Source: Methanobacteriota archaeon (GTDB lineage: Archaea > Halobacteriota > Halobacteria > Halobacteriales > Halalkalicoccaceae). From it: 11,779 bases of DNA. Of the stretch, positions 1 through 6,658 are shown one piece after another. The position numbers and the translations under genes were made by a program. The stretch covers positions 1 to 11,779 of the forward strand of contig JADFQH010000061.1 in the NCBI GenBank assembly GCA_022561895.1. The letters are read 5' to 3'. How positions within the stretch are numbered: position 1 is the stretch's first letter; every line of letters starts with the position of its first letter. Under the pieces are notes generated by a model. It was not told the origin of the DNA. It ran no database searches and saw only the letters and a program-made list of their open reading frames with translations.

Positions 1-1551
1 CACAGACGGTCCGATTGATCGCTTCCCGTGTATCGGTTTCGACGAGCACTTGAGCGATCTCACGAATAATAGCGTTGATCCGGTTCAGATGCGTCAGTTC
101 CTCGTTCTGCTGTGCTAACTGCCGTTCGTTATCGGCGCGATCCAGTACGGTTTCGACGGTTCCCGCGATCGTCCCCGCGAGATCGATCCTCGTCTCGTCG
201 AAGGCGTTCGGAGACGTGCTCCCGGCACAGAAGACGCCGTGTCTCCCGAGCGGGACGATCACGCCGCTTCTGATCGGCCGCTCCGAGGGAGTGATATCGG
301 CGGCTGGCGGGAGATCGTTGTCGACCCCCATCTCGTCCGTGACGAACGCCGTCCACGCCCGCTCGTCGAACCCGTCCGGGTGCTTGAGACCCGCGATCTC
401 CGTATCCTGATCGGTGCTGCTGTCGTATAGTTTCAGGTCGCCGCTGGCGCTGTCGTACGCCCACAACGCCGCCAGTTCGACATCGAGGACCTGCCGCGCG
501 ATGTCGGCGGTCTGATCCCTGATCGCCTCGGCGTCGGCCTCCAGCAGCTCGCGGGTCGCGTCGTTGAGCCGTTCGACGGATTCGGTGGCCCGCTTGCGCT
601 CCGTGATGTCCTCTATCGTGGCCACCATCTCGGTGATCTCGCCGTCCTCGTACATCGGCGCGACGTTCACCGAGAGCCAGACGCGCTCACCCGCGGAATC
701 CTTGACACCGATTTCCACGCCGTAGACCGTCTCGCCGCTCTGCATTGCGCGCTCGAACAGCAGTTCCTCGTTGACGATCGGCTCCCCGTACGAGTCGACG
801 AGATCGAACCGCAGTTCGTCGTATGAGAGCCCGACGAGTTCCCCGACTGCGGGTTCGAAAATCTCCTTCGCCCGGTCGTTCGCGAGCGTGATCGCGCCCG
901 CAGAATCCATGACGAGAATTCCTGTCGGACTGGTTTCGAGCAGCCTGTTCTGGAGCGTCTCGATCTGCTCGTGCTGGCGTTCGATTCGTCGTTCCTGTTC
1001 CTTTCGCTTGGTGATGTCCCGAACGGTGCCGACGGCGCGGACCGGCTCACTCTCGTCGTCGAAGAACTCGCCGCGGGCCGCGATCCACCGGTGTTCGCCG
1101 TCCGCGCGAACGATCCGAGTCTCGAACTCCCATTCACCGATTTCGAACGCCGCCTCGAAACTCGCTTCGATCCGCTCGCTGTCCTCGGGATGGACGTGAT
1201 CGAGGAAGGTTTCGAGACTCCAGTCCTCAAGGGGCTCCTCGTAGCCGAAGATCTCGTCGTGACGCGGCGAACGGTTGGGCGACTCGTTGGTCCGGAGATC
1301 GAGCTCCCAGATGCCCATCTCTCCGGCTTCGAGCGCGAGGCGCTTTCGTTCTTCTGACTCGTGCAGTTCTTTTTCGGCCTGCTTGCGGTCGGTGATGTCC
1401 TGAAAGACGATCGCGACTCGTCGACTGCCCGCACCCTCCGGCTTGAAGACGTAAAAATCGTACCACGACCCATCAGGTTCGGCGTACAGTTCGTGACGCT
1501 CGCCCTCGCCCGTGCTGGCGACGCGGCCGAAGACCTCGTACCAGTGCGCTT
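1..1551 (-). pseudogene. Bat-like multi-PAS/GAF regulator, 3' part (interrupted by IS, truncated by left edge)
   Basis: Read on the minus strand from 1551 down to 1, this is one uninterrupted frame. It finishes the first PAS domain (WYEVFGRVASTGE, then DITDRK), continues with a second PAS (ESEERKRLALEAGEMGIW to VRDITKRKEQ), a third PAS (LLETSPTGILVMDSAG to IEDITERKRA), a GAF-like domain (roughly residues 425-575 of the restored protein) and then LNRINAIIREIAQVL...TREAINRTVC at the edge. That last segment, placed after a GAF domain, is typical of the haloarchaeal Bat family, whose members end in an HTH_10 DNA-binding domain; that end lies outside the window, so the family call rests on architecture. 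No histidine kinase core is visible. The frame has no frameshift or stop of its own; the only lesion is the insertion sequence. Likely role, inferred: cytosolic sensing of redox, light or a small ligand linked to transcription. A PAS/GAF histidine kinase is the alternative. Confidence 0.75.
1542..1551. repeat. Target-site duplication, left copy
   Basis: CAGTGCGCTT lies immediately outside the left terminal repeat. The identical 10-mer is found at 2945-2954. Confidence 0.93.
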
Positions 1552-1569
1552 CATTCGTATTCGGTTAAG
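1552..1569 (+). repeat. Left terminal inverted repeat of the IS
   Basis: CATTCGTATTCGGTTAAG. It is the exact reverse complement of 2927-2944. Confidence 0.93.
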
Positions 1570-1623
1570 ATGCTAAATCGCAAGCCGACGGCTACCTGAA
1601 CTCAGTCCGCGAAGGGGAGGATA

Positions 1624-2931
1624 ATGAACCTCTCCCCGGATGCAATTACGTCGCTGTTGACTTCGCTGTTTCCGTCGAGGATGATTGACGACCTCGCGCG
1701 TGAGCGCGAAGTCGTCATCAGAGAGCGCAAACTGGACATGAGGATACTGGTTTGGACGGTAATCGTGGGCTTCGCCGTCGGCGGCGAAGCCCGCTCAATC
1801 GCCGCCTATCGCCGCACCTACAACGGTGCGACTGGTCAGAACCTCTTTGCATCCAGCTTCTACGACCGATTCACCCAGCAACTCGAACACCTCCTACGCG
1901 ACCTCCTCGACCACGCTGTCGAGGAGGTCGCTGTCCCTCACACCATCGCCCCAGTCTTCGAGCAGTTTCGCGACGTTATCGTTGCCGATGCCACTGTCGT
2001 GCGATTACATCGTTTCCTTTCGGCGTTCCCTGCGACACATCCAGATGTCTCCGGAATCAAGCTCTACCTCGTCCACAGCGTCACTACTCAGTCGGTGATC
2101 GCCCGGGCGATCACCGACGAGCGAACCCACGAGGGCACCCTGTTCAAAACGGGGTCGTGGATGGGTGGACGGCTGTTCTTGTTCGATCTCGGCTTTTTCA
2201 AGTATCGCCGGTTCGCTCTGATCGACGAGAACAACGGCTTCTTCGTTAGCAGACTGAAGCGGAGTGCGAACCCGGAGATCGTGCGCGAGCTGCGGGAATG
2301 GCGCGGCCGCGCCATTCCGCTTGAAGGAGCAAAAGTGTTCGACGTTGTCGGGGATCTGTGTCGAGAACAGATCGACGTTGAGGTCGAAGTCTGGTTCAAG
2401 CGACGAGAGTACAACGAGAGGCGGTCGTGGGACAGCAAACGATTACGAGTCGTCGGCGTCCGCGATGAGGACGCCGACGACGGCTATCGATTGTACATCA
2501 CGAACTTGCCGAGTGGGAGGTTCAGTCCCGAGGACGTATCGACGCTGTACCGTGCTCGGTGGGTCGTGGAACTGCTGTTCCGTGAGCTGAAGTCGCAGTA
2601 CGGGCTTGGGAGCTTCCAGACGGAGAAGGAACACATCGTCCGGATTCAGGTGACGGCGGCTCTGCTGACACTGGTGGTCAGCAGAGCCATCCTTCGGTTG
2701 TTCGTGGATCACGCTCAGGAACTGGGTGATGAGTGCGTGTTTCCAACGGAACGCTGGGCGACGACCTTCCGGTCGTACGCCCAGCAGGTCCTCTCTGAGA
2801 TCGTTGTTTCGTTCGACTACGACCCGAATCTTCCGAATACGTGGTATCAGGAAGCAAAACAACCATCTCCATCACGTCAGACGCTTCTCGAAGAGGTGAA
2901 TACGGCGCTGTATGCTGGTTTCACGTCTTAA
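1624..2931 (+). CDS. IS4-family (ISH8 group) transposase, 435 aa
   Basis: This is the DDE transposase that cuts and joins the ends of the surrounding element. The three catalytic acidic residues can be placed: Asp122 in VIVADATVVRLH, Asp188 in LFLFDLGFFKYRRF (the DxG(F/Y) motif), and Glu316 in the IS4 signature Y-(2)-R-(3)-E-(6)-K, here Y309, R312, E316 and K323 of YRARWVVELLFRELK. The N-terminal part (MNLSPDAITSLL to about residue 115) is the usual IS4 N-terminal region. A GGGGAGG sequence lies only three bases before the ATG, close for a Shine-Dalgarno site; no better start exists in the 54 bases after the left repeat. The stop codon overlaps the right repeat. No damage is visible, so the enzyme should be functional. 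The gene contains many long inverted repeats, listed separately. Confidence 0.93.
   Translation: MNLSPDAITSLLTSLFPSRMIDDLAREREVVIRERKLDMRILVWTVIVGFAVGGEARSIAAYRRTYNGATGQNLFASSFYDRFTQQLEHLLRDLLDHAVEEVAVPHTIAPVFEQFRDVIVADATVVRLHRFLSAFPATHPDVSGIKLYLVHSVTTQSVIARAITDERTHEGTLFKTGSWMGGRLFLFDLGFFKYRRFALIDENNGFFVSRLKRSANPEIVRELREWRGRAIPLEGAKVFDVVGDLCREQIDVEVEVWFKRREYNERRSWDSKRLRVVGVRDEDADDGYRLYITNLPSGRFSPEDVSTLYRARWVVELLFRELKSQYGLGSFQTEKEHIVRIQVTAALLTLVVSRAILRLFVDHAQELGDECVFPTERWATTFRSYAQQVLSEIVVSFDYDPNLPNTWYQEAKQPSPSRQTLLEEVNTALYAGFTS
1686..1717. repeat. Stem-loop in transposase gene (7+6 bp stem, one mismatch)
   Basis: TGACGAC pairs with GTCGTCA and TCGCGC with GCGCGA, separated by a single C/A mismatch, with a GTGA loop. 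It is the first of the series of hairpins in the transposase gene. Confidence 0.6.
1767..1792. repeat. Stem-loop in transposase gene (11-bp perfect stem)
   Basis: GGGCTTCGCCG pairs with CGGCGAAGCCC around a four-base TCGG loop. All 11 positions pair. Confidence 0.65.
1898..1931. repeat. Stem-loop in transposase gene (13-bp perfect stem)
   Basis: GCGACCTCCTCGA pairs with TCGAGGAGGTCGC around an eight-base loop, with no mismatch. Confidence 0.7.
2091..2118. repeat. Perfect 28-bp palindrome in transposase gene
   Basis: The left half GTCGGTGATCGCCC is followed directly by its exact reverse complement GGGCGATCACCGAC, with no spacer. Because of the symmetry, both strands encode the peptide SVIARAITD here. 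A 14-bp zero-loop inverted repeat is far beyond chance for a 1.3-kb gene. Confidence 0.85.
2295..2318. repeat. Perfect 24-bp palindrome in transposase gene
   Basis: GGAATGGCGCGG is followed directly by CCGCGCCATTCC. All 12 positions pair, and symmetry breaks at the next base on each side. It encodes EWRGRAIP of the transposase. Confidence 0.85.
2449..2481. repeat. Stem-loop in transposase gene (13-bp perfect stem)
   Basis: GTCGTCGGCGTCC pairs with GGACGCCGACGAC around a seven-base loop (GCGATGA). Confidence 0.7.
2658..2688. repeat. Stem-loop in transposase gene (12-bp perfect stem)
   Basis: GGCTCTGCTGAC pairs with GTCAGCAGAGCC around a seven-base loop (ACTGGTG). Confidence 0.7.
2753..2785. 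repeat. Stem-loop in transposase gene (8+6 bp stem with one bulge)
   Basis: GCTGGGCG pairs with CGCCCAGC and ACGACC with GGTCGT, with a TTCC loop and one bulged A at 2777. Confidence 0.65.
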
Positions 2932-2944
2932 CCGAATACGAATG
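2927..2944 (-). repeat. Right terminal inverted repeat of the IS
   Basis: CTTAACCGAATACGAATG on the plus strand, matching the left repeat over 18 of 18 bases. The TAA stop of the transposase (2929-2931) lies inside it. Confidence 0.93.
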
Positions 2945-2954
2945 CAGTGCGCTT
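2945..2954. repeat. Target-site duplication, right copy
   Basis: CAGTGCGCTT lies immediately outside the right terminal repeat and matches 1542-1551 in all 10 positions. Collapsing the two copies restores the host reading frame. Confidence 0.93.
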
Positions 2955-3258
2955 CGTACCCCGTGCCGATCTCGGTCAGCCACCGTCCCTCGAACGTTTC
3001 GCCGATCATCTCGATCGCCGCGAGGTTGGAATCGCGGTAGAAGACATCGAGCGGCTCGCCCTCCCCGTCGAAGACCACATCGGCGAGCAAGAAGCCGTCA
3101 TCTATCGAATTCAGTACCGTACGGTAGCGCTGTTCTGACTCACGCAGTCGTTCGTACCCCTCGATTTCCCCCATTGACTCGCGAAACTCCCGTCCTCGCT
3201 CCGTCGTACCGGAACGCTCGGATCCGGACGAACTGCTCGACCAGCGCGGATCGGACAT
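2945..3258 (-). pseudogene. Bat-like multi-PAS/GAF regulator, 5' part (cut off by IS)
   Basis: This is the N-terminal 104 codons of the same gene. The start chosen is the ATG at 3258 (MSDPRWSSSSSGSERSG), because a TATA-like element lies about 27 bp upstream, the spacing of a leaderless haloarchaeal transcript. An in-frame ATG at 3174 (MGEIEGYERLRESEQRYR) is the alternative. The first PAS begins around residue 40 (RYRTVLNSIDDGFLLADVVF) and is cut after GYEAH. Without the insertion, codon 105 becomes Trp and the text reads GYEAHWYEVFGRVASTGE, a good PAS sequence in a continuous frame of about 618 codons to the window edge. As it stands, translation runs into the insertion sequence and ends in it, leaving an N-terminal stub with half a PAS domain. 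Confidence 0.75.
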
Positions 3259-3280
3259 ACCCGCCGTAGGAGCCCCTGAC

Positions 3281-3292
3281 GTATAGAAACGG
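3281..3292 (-). promoter_or_regulatory. TATA-like element of the Bat-like gene
   Basis: On the minus strand this reads CCGTTTCTATAC. Its centre is about 27 bases before the ATG at 3258, which fits an archaeal TATA box for a leaderless mRNA. This spacing is the main reason for preferring the 3258 start. Confidence 0.4.
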
Positions 3293-3501
3293 CGGTGAGT
3301 CGGGTCGACCGGCGGCCTCTTACTCCGGTTTGTCGTAGGGGTTCTCGTAGCCAACTGAACATTATCGCTTGTTCGACTTACCTACTGCGACGGTTGTACG
3401 GTCGTGTCCGCGATCCGTGAGATCATCGCCGAAGAGAGCCACAAAGAGTTCGAGCCGGGGAGTAGTGCGTACCCTGATCGGAAAATGTTTGCGATACTTG
3501 C

Positions 3502-3534
3502 TACAAACGCATGTTACAAACGAATGTTGCAAAC
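3502..3534. repeat. Three TACAAAC-type boxes at exact 13-bp steps
   Basis: TACAAAC occurs at 3502 and 3515, and TGCAAAC at 3528. The first two 13-bp units, TACAAACGCATGT and TACAAACGAATGT, differ by one base. AATGTTTGC at 3484-3492 is an inverted partner of GCAAACAAT at 3528-3536 with one mismatch. Related boxes recur at 3663 and 3673. The position upstream of glpR suggests operator sites, possibly for autoregulation; this is inference. Confidence 0.5.
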
Positions 3535-3662
3535 AATCGATTCAAATATAAGGTGTAAACGGTGAATTTGCCTAACACCGGCAGTACCGGCGCCGGGTAG
3601 CTGTTTCTGACCGCGCACACTGGATAACCAACTCGAAGAGGCTGGCCATCGTCTAATTCGGA

Positions 3663-3679
3663 CACAAACAGTTACAAAC
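3663..3679. promoter_or_regulatory. Second pair of TACAAAC-type boxes before glpR
   Basis: CACAAAC at 3663 and TACAAAC at 3673 repeat the motif seen near 3502-3534. They end directly before the presumed glpR TATA element, a position where a bound protein would block TBP/TFB. Confidence 0.4.
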
Positions 3680-3690
3680 ATGCATAACCA
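3677..3690 (+). promoter_or_regulatory. Candidate glpR promoter (TATA-like)
   Basis: AACATGCATAACCA is centred about 25 bases before the glpR ATG, suiting a leaderless transcript. A stronger-looking AT stretch (AAATATAAGG, from about 3545) would instead give a leader of about 130 bases. The sequence alone does not decide between them. Confidence 0.3.
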
Positions 3691-3707
3691 ATCGAACGGC
3701 AAGGCCG

Positions 3708-4463
3708 ATGTTACCCGAACAGCGAAAGCGACGGATCGTGGCGCTCGTCACCGAACACGACGGCCGCTCGGTCGCCGAACTCGCTTCCGACCTCGACGTA
3801 TCGAAAGCGACGATCCGCCGTGATCTCCAGCAGCTCGAGGATCAGTCGCTCCTCGAACGATCCCACGGCGGCGCAGTGCCTACCACGACCGTCGGACGCG
3901 AACAGCCCTACGGCCAACGCGAAGTCCAACAGCTCGACGCGAAGGTAGCGATCGCCGAACGCGCCGTTAGGGAGATCGAAGAGGGTGCGGTCGTCTTCCT
4001 TGATTCGGGAACGACGACCCTCGAAGTCGCAAAGCGCGCCCCGGAATCGATCATCGCGGTGACCAACTCGCCGGTGATCGCGCTCGAACTCGAAGGAAGC
4101 GAGCGCAAGATCAAACTGACGGGCGGGACGCTCAGACACCGTTCGCGGTCGCTGGTCGGACCGAGTGCGGAGTCGTTTATGGAGCGGATGAACTTCGATC
4201 TGCTGTTTCTGGGGGCGAACGCGATCGACAGCGAGGGGCTCATGACGCCCGATGAGGACGAAGCCCGAATCAAGTCGCTGATGGTCGAAAAATCGACGCG
4301 CGTGGTCGGGGTCGCCGATCTGACGAAGTTCGGCGAGCGGAGCTTCATGCGGTTTGCCGATCTCGAGGCGATCGATCAGCTGATCGTCGACGGTGAGCTG
4401 CCGTCGTCGATCCACAAAGCGTGTGCGGACGCCGGCGTCGCGGTCACGGGGGCTCCGACGTGA
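3708..4463 (+). CDS. glpR: DeoR-family transcriptional repressor GlpR, 251 aa
   Basis: This is a DeoR-type sugar-responsive repressor. The N-terminal winged helix-turn-helix lies at about residues 3-57 with recognition helix VSKATIRRDL (31-40) and the DeoR hallmark LLERSHGGAV. The C-terminal sugar-phosphate-sensing domain carries LDSGTTTLEVAKR (98-110), ITNSP-like VTNSPVIAL, KLTGGTLR and FLGANAI. Length is normal for the family. In Haloferax volcanii the homologue GlpR is co-transcribed with pfkB and represses fructose and glucose metabolism genes during growth on glycerol; the same role is inferred here because it overlaps pfkB by four bases and heads the fructose PTS cluster. The inducer is not evident from sequence. 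The ATG at 3708 begins at the conserved MLPEQRKRRIVALV. Repeated TACAAAC boxes upstream suggest autoregulation. Confidence 0.93.
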   Translation: MLPEQRKRRIVALVTEHDGRSVAELASDLDVSKATIRRDLQQLEDQSLLERSHGGAVPTTTVGREQPYGQREVQQLDAKVAIAERAVREIEEGAVVFLDSGTTTLEVAKRAPESIIAVTNSPVIALELEGSERKIKLTGGTLRHRSRSLVGPSAESFMERMNFDLLFLGANAIDSEGLMTPDEDEARIKSLMVEKSTRVVGVADLTKFGERSFMRFADLEAIDQLIVDGELPSSIHKACADAGVAVTGAPT

Positions 4464-5380
4464 GCCACAGCGTGATCGCCACCGTCACCCCGAACCCGGC
4501 CGTCGATTACACCGTCTTACTGTCCGAGACGCCGACCGCCGGGGAGGTCCTTCGGACGGATCGGACGCGCTATGACGCCGGCGGGAAGGGGATCAACGTC
4601 GCGAAGTATCTCGCCACCCTCGGGACGGATACGATCGCCACGGGCTTTCTCGGCGGGTTCGTCGGCGAGTATCTCGACGAACGGCTCTCGGAGACGGCGG
4701 TCCCCACCGAGTTCGTCGAGATCGATGGGACGACGCGGTTGAACACGACGCTGCTCGCACCCGACGCCGAGTACAAGATCAATCAGGTCGGACCCGCTGT
4801 CGACCCCTCGGCGATCGATCTCCTCATCGAATCGCTGTCCGTCCACGAGCCGGATATGGTAGTTGTCGCCGGAAGCCTCCCGCCCGGCGTCGATGCTGCG
4901 ACGATCGATCGGATCGCGGCCGCCGGCGAGTGGGAGACCACCGTCGATCTCAATGGAACTGTTCTCGCCGATCTCTCCGAAGGGTACGCCCTCTGCAAAC
5001 CGAACCGCGCGGAACTCGCCGAAGCAACGGATCGAGCGGCCGATTCCGTCGAGTCGGCGATCTCGGCCGCTCGATCCCTTCGCGATCGTGGGTTCGCGCG
5101 CGTCGTCGCCTCGCTCGGATCCGACGGCGCTCTCATGGTGACCGACGACCGGACGCTTTACGCACCGGCGCTCGAGACCGACGTCGTCGATACGGTCGGT
5201 GCCGGCGACGCGCTCCTTGCGGGCGTGCTCAGCGGTCTTACTCGAAACGACTCCCCCGAAAACGCACTCAGATCGGGGGTCGCCGTCGCGACGCGTGTCG
5301 TGGGTGCCACTGGAACGCGCGTTCCAGCCCTCGAGGACGTACAGACGCTACGGAATTCCGTCTCCGTTTCCTCCCGCTGA
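4460..5380 (+). CDS. pfkB: 1-phosphofructokinase (PfkB family), 306 aa
   Basis: This kinase phosphorylates fructose 1-phosphate, the product of the fructose PTS, to fructose 1,6-bisphosphate with ATP in the cytosol. It belongs to the ribokinase/PfkB family: TVTPNPAVDYTV at the N-terminus, the first signature around GGKGINVAKYLATLG (GGKG at 41-44), and the second signature DTVGAGDALLAGVLSGL with the catalytic base Asp250. The TPNPAVD start and CKPNRAEL are typical of FruK/1-phosphofructokinases rather than ribokinases. The start is taken as GTG at 4460 (SHSVIATVTPNP), which overlaps the glpR stop as GTGA; an upstream ATG at 4421 would lie inside glpR and add residues unrelated to the family. 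The overlap indicates translation coupled to glpR. 2-Keto-3-deoxygluconate kinase is a less likely alternative given the neighbours. Confidence 0.92.
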   Translation: MSHSVIATVTPNPAVDYTVLLSETPTAGEVLRTDRTRYDAGGKGINVAKYLATLGTDTIATGFLGGFVGEYLDERLSETAVPTEFVEIDGTTRLNTTLLAPDAEYKINQVGPAVDPSAIDLLIESLSVHEPDMVVVAGSLPPGVDAATIDRIAAAGEWETTVDLNGTVLADLSEGYALCKPNRAELAEATDRAADSVESAISAARSLRDRGFARVVASLGSDGALMVTDDRTLYAPALETDVVDTVGAGDALLAGVLSGLTRNDSPENALRSGVAVATRVVGATGTRVPALEDVQTLRNSVSVSSR

Positions 5381-5400
5381 CGTTCTTTTTCTGTTCCTGT
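5381..5400 (+). terminator. T-rich stretch after pfkB, probable archaeal terminator
   Basis: CGTTCTTTTTCTGTTCCTGT directly follows the pfkB stop. Archaeal transcription often ends in such T-rich runs without a hairpin. It would separate the glpR-pfkB unit from the PTS genes. Confidence 0.45.
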
Positions 5401-5467
5401 CCATAAGTCTCGCTGACTGCCGATCCCTGCCGAGATAGCAGTACGATACGATCGAAAGCAAGCAAAT

Positions 5468-5484
5468 TCGAAAAGGTTTTCATG
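5468..5484 (+). promoter_or_regulatory. Candidate ptfC promoter
   Basis: TCGAAAAGGTTTTCATG holds a purine-rich BRE-like part followed by a TATA-like TTTTCATG, placing the transcript start about 5-12 bases before the ATG at 5516. TCGAAA occurs twice (5452 and 5468), 16 bp apart, perhaps a regulator site. This 135-base gap holds nothing else I can identify. Confidence 0.35.
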
Positions 5485-5515
5485 CAGTAACGAGAACGAT
5501 CATGAAGAACGGGTT

Positions 5516-6637
5516 ATGCCATCACAAGACACGGCCGAAGACCGAATGCGAGCCTACCTGACCTCGGTCAAGGAGGACCTGATGACGGGGGTGTCCTTTA
5601 TGATTCCCTTCGTGACCATCGGGGGGATCTTCCTCGCGATCGGTTTCACGATCGGCGATACGGAGAACGTGTTCGAGCAGACCGGAACGCTCGGCTGGTA
5701 TTTCGCACAGATCGGCGATCTCGGGTTGACGATCATGATCCCGATCCTCGGGGGGTATATCGCCTACGCGATCGCCGACCGACCGGGGCTTGCGCCGGGA
5801 TTCATCCTCTCGTATGCGATCCAACAGGAGGAGATCATCGATGCTGCCGGTCTGCTCGTCGGGTTCGAAGCCGAAGGAGCGGTCGCGGGCTTTCTGGGGG
5901 CGATCGTCGCCGGGCTGCTCGCGGGCTACGTCGCGCGCTGGCTGAAGCAACCAAACGTCCCCGGAATGATCGAGCCGATGATGCCCGTACTCATCATTCC
6001 CGTCCTGACCACGCTGGTGCTCATGCCGGTCGTGATCGTCGGGCTGGGGGTGCCGATCGCCATCATCGACAGTGCGCTGACCGACTTCCTCGCCGGATTG
6101 GAGGGGGCAAACGCCCTGCTGTTGGGCGCGATCCTCGGCGCGATGATGGCGACCGACATGGGCGGGCCGATCAACAAGGTCGCGTACGTCTTCGGCACGG
6201 TCTTGGTCGCCGATCAGATCTACGCGCCGATGGCCGCCGTGATGATCGCCGGGATGGTCCCGCCATTGGGATTAGCGCTGTCGAACTTCATCGCGCCCGA
6301 GAAGTACGCCGCCGAGATGTACGAGAACGCCAAAGCCGCGGTCCCGCTCGGACTAGCCTTCATCACCGAGGGAGCGATTCCGTACGCGGCGGCCGATCCC
6401 TTGCGGGTGATTCCGAGCGCGATCACCGGCAGCGCCGTCGCCGGAGCGGCCGCGATGGCACTCGGTGTGACGATGCCTGCTCCCCACGGCGGGATCTTCG
6501 TCGTCTTCCTTTCGAGTAGCGCACTGCTGTTCATCGGCTGTATCGTGCTCGGGACGATCGTTACGGCGACCATGGCCACACTTATCAAACCCGATTTCGA
6601 GGACCGAATCGCGAACGAGCCACAAACTGCGGATTGA
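5516..6637 (+). CDS. ptfC: Fructose PTS EIIC membrane permease, 373 aa
   Basis: This is the membrane channel of the fructose phosphotransferase system; it binds external fructose and moves it inward while EIIB phosphorylates it at C1. The sequence is strongly hydrophobic, with membrane stretches around residues 23-47, 70-88, 122-141, 152-185, 200-212, 224-258, 301-320 and 327-356. Fructose-EIIC motifs are present: DMGGPINKVAYVFG (214-227), FITEGAIPYAAADP (282-295) and MPAPHGGIF (320-328). Many bacterial fructose permeases are fused EIIBC or EIIABC proteins; here EIIC stands alone, with EIIA and EIIB as separate genes, as in other haloarchaea. The ATG at 5516 is preferred over 5502, which is out of frame. 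The next gene begins 21 bases after its stop, so an operon with ptfA is likely. Confidence 0.93.
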   Translation: MPSQDTAEDRMRAYLTSVKEDLMTGVSFMIPFVTIGGIFLAIGFTIGDTENVFEQTGTLGWYFAQIGDLGLTIMIPILGGYIAYAIADRPGLAPGFILSYAIQQEEIIDAAGLLVGFEAEGAVAGFLGAIVAGLLAGYVARWLKQPNVPGMIEPMMPVLIIPVLTTLVLMPVVIVGLGVPIAIIDSALTDFLAGLEGANALLLGAILGAMMATDMGGPINKVAYVFGTVLVADQIYAPMAAVMIAGMVPPLGLALSNFIAPEKYAAEMYENAKAAVPLGLAFITEGAIPYAAADPLRVIPSAITGSAVAGAAAMALGVTMPAPHGGIFVVFLSSSALLFIGCIVLGTIVTATMATLIKPDFEDRIANEPQTAD

Positions 6638-6658
6638 CACACGACTTACCAACCACCT

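Larger units (their letters stand above)
1552..2944 (+). mobile_element. Complete ISH8-like insertion sequence, IS4 family (1393 bp)
   Basis: The element is bounded by identical 18-bp inverted repeats beginning CATTCGTATTCGG and flanked by perfect 10-bp direct repeats (CAGTGCGCTT). It carries a single intact transposase gene filling almost all of it. A length near 1.4 kb, ends starting CATTCG, a 10-bp target duplication and a YREK-type transposase are together characteristic of the haloarchaeal ISH8 group of IS4. The ends are undamaged, the duplication is perfect and the gene is open, which suggests a recent, possibly still mobile insertion. It sits in the first PAS domain of a Bat-like regulator, in the opposite orientation to that gene. 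Confidence 0.92.
3259..3707. other. Intergenic region between the divergent Bat-like gene and glpR
   Basis: No complete gene is visible in these 449 bases. From about 3389 to 3484 the plus strand reads like coding sequence (DGCTVVSAIREIIAEESHKE) in a frame open from 3359 to 3559 that has no ATG near its beginning; I do not recognise it. On the minus strand a short frame ends GYENPYDKPE and stop at 3320, perhaps another gene end. Beyond 3480 the DNA becomes AT-richer and holds repeated TACAAAC boxes and candidate TATA elements for glpR. Best reading: a control region containing possible gene debris. Confidence 0.5.

Noticed and set aside
667..1554. Minus-strand open frame of 295 codons overlapping the left gene
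   Set aside because: It is rich in Arg, Ser and Thr and in a different frame from the PAS/GAF protein, which has continuous family motifs. Shadow frame.
3502..3534. Short evenly spaced repeats as a CRISPR array
   Set aside because: Units are only 13 bp with no spacers of CRISPR size and no cas genes nearby. Operator-like boxes fit better.
4421..4459. Upstream ATG as pfkB start
   Set aside because: It lies inside glpR and would add 13 residues unlike PfkB. The GTG at 4460 overlapping the glpR stop fits better.
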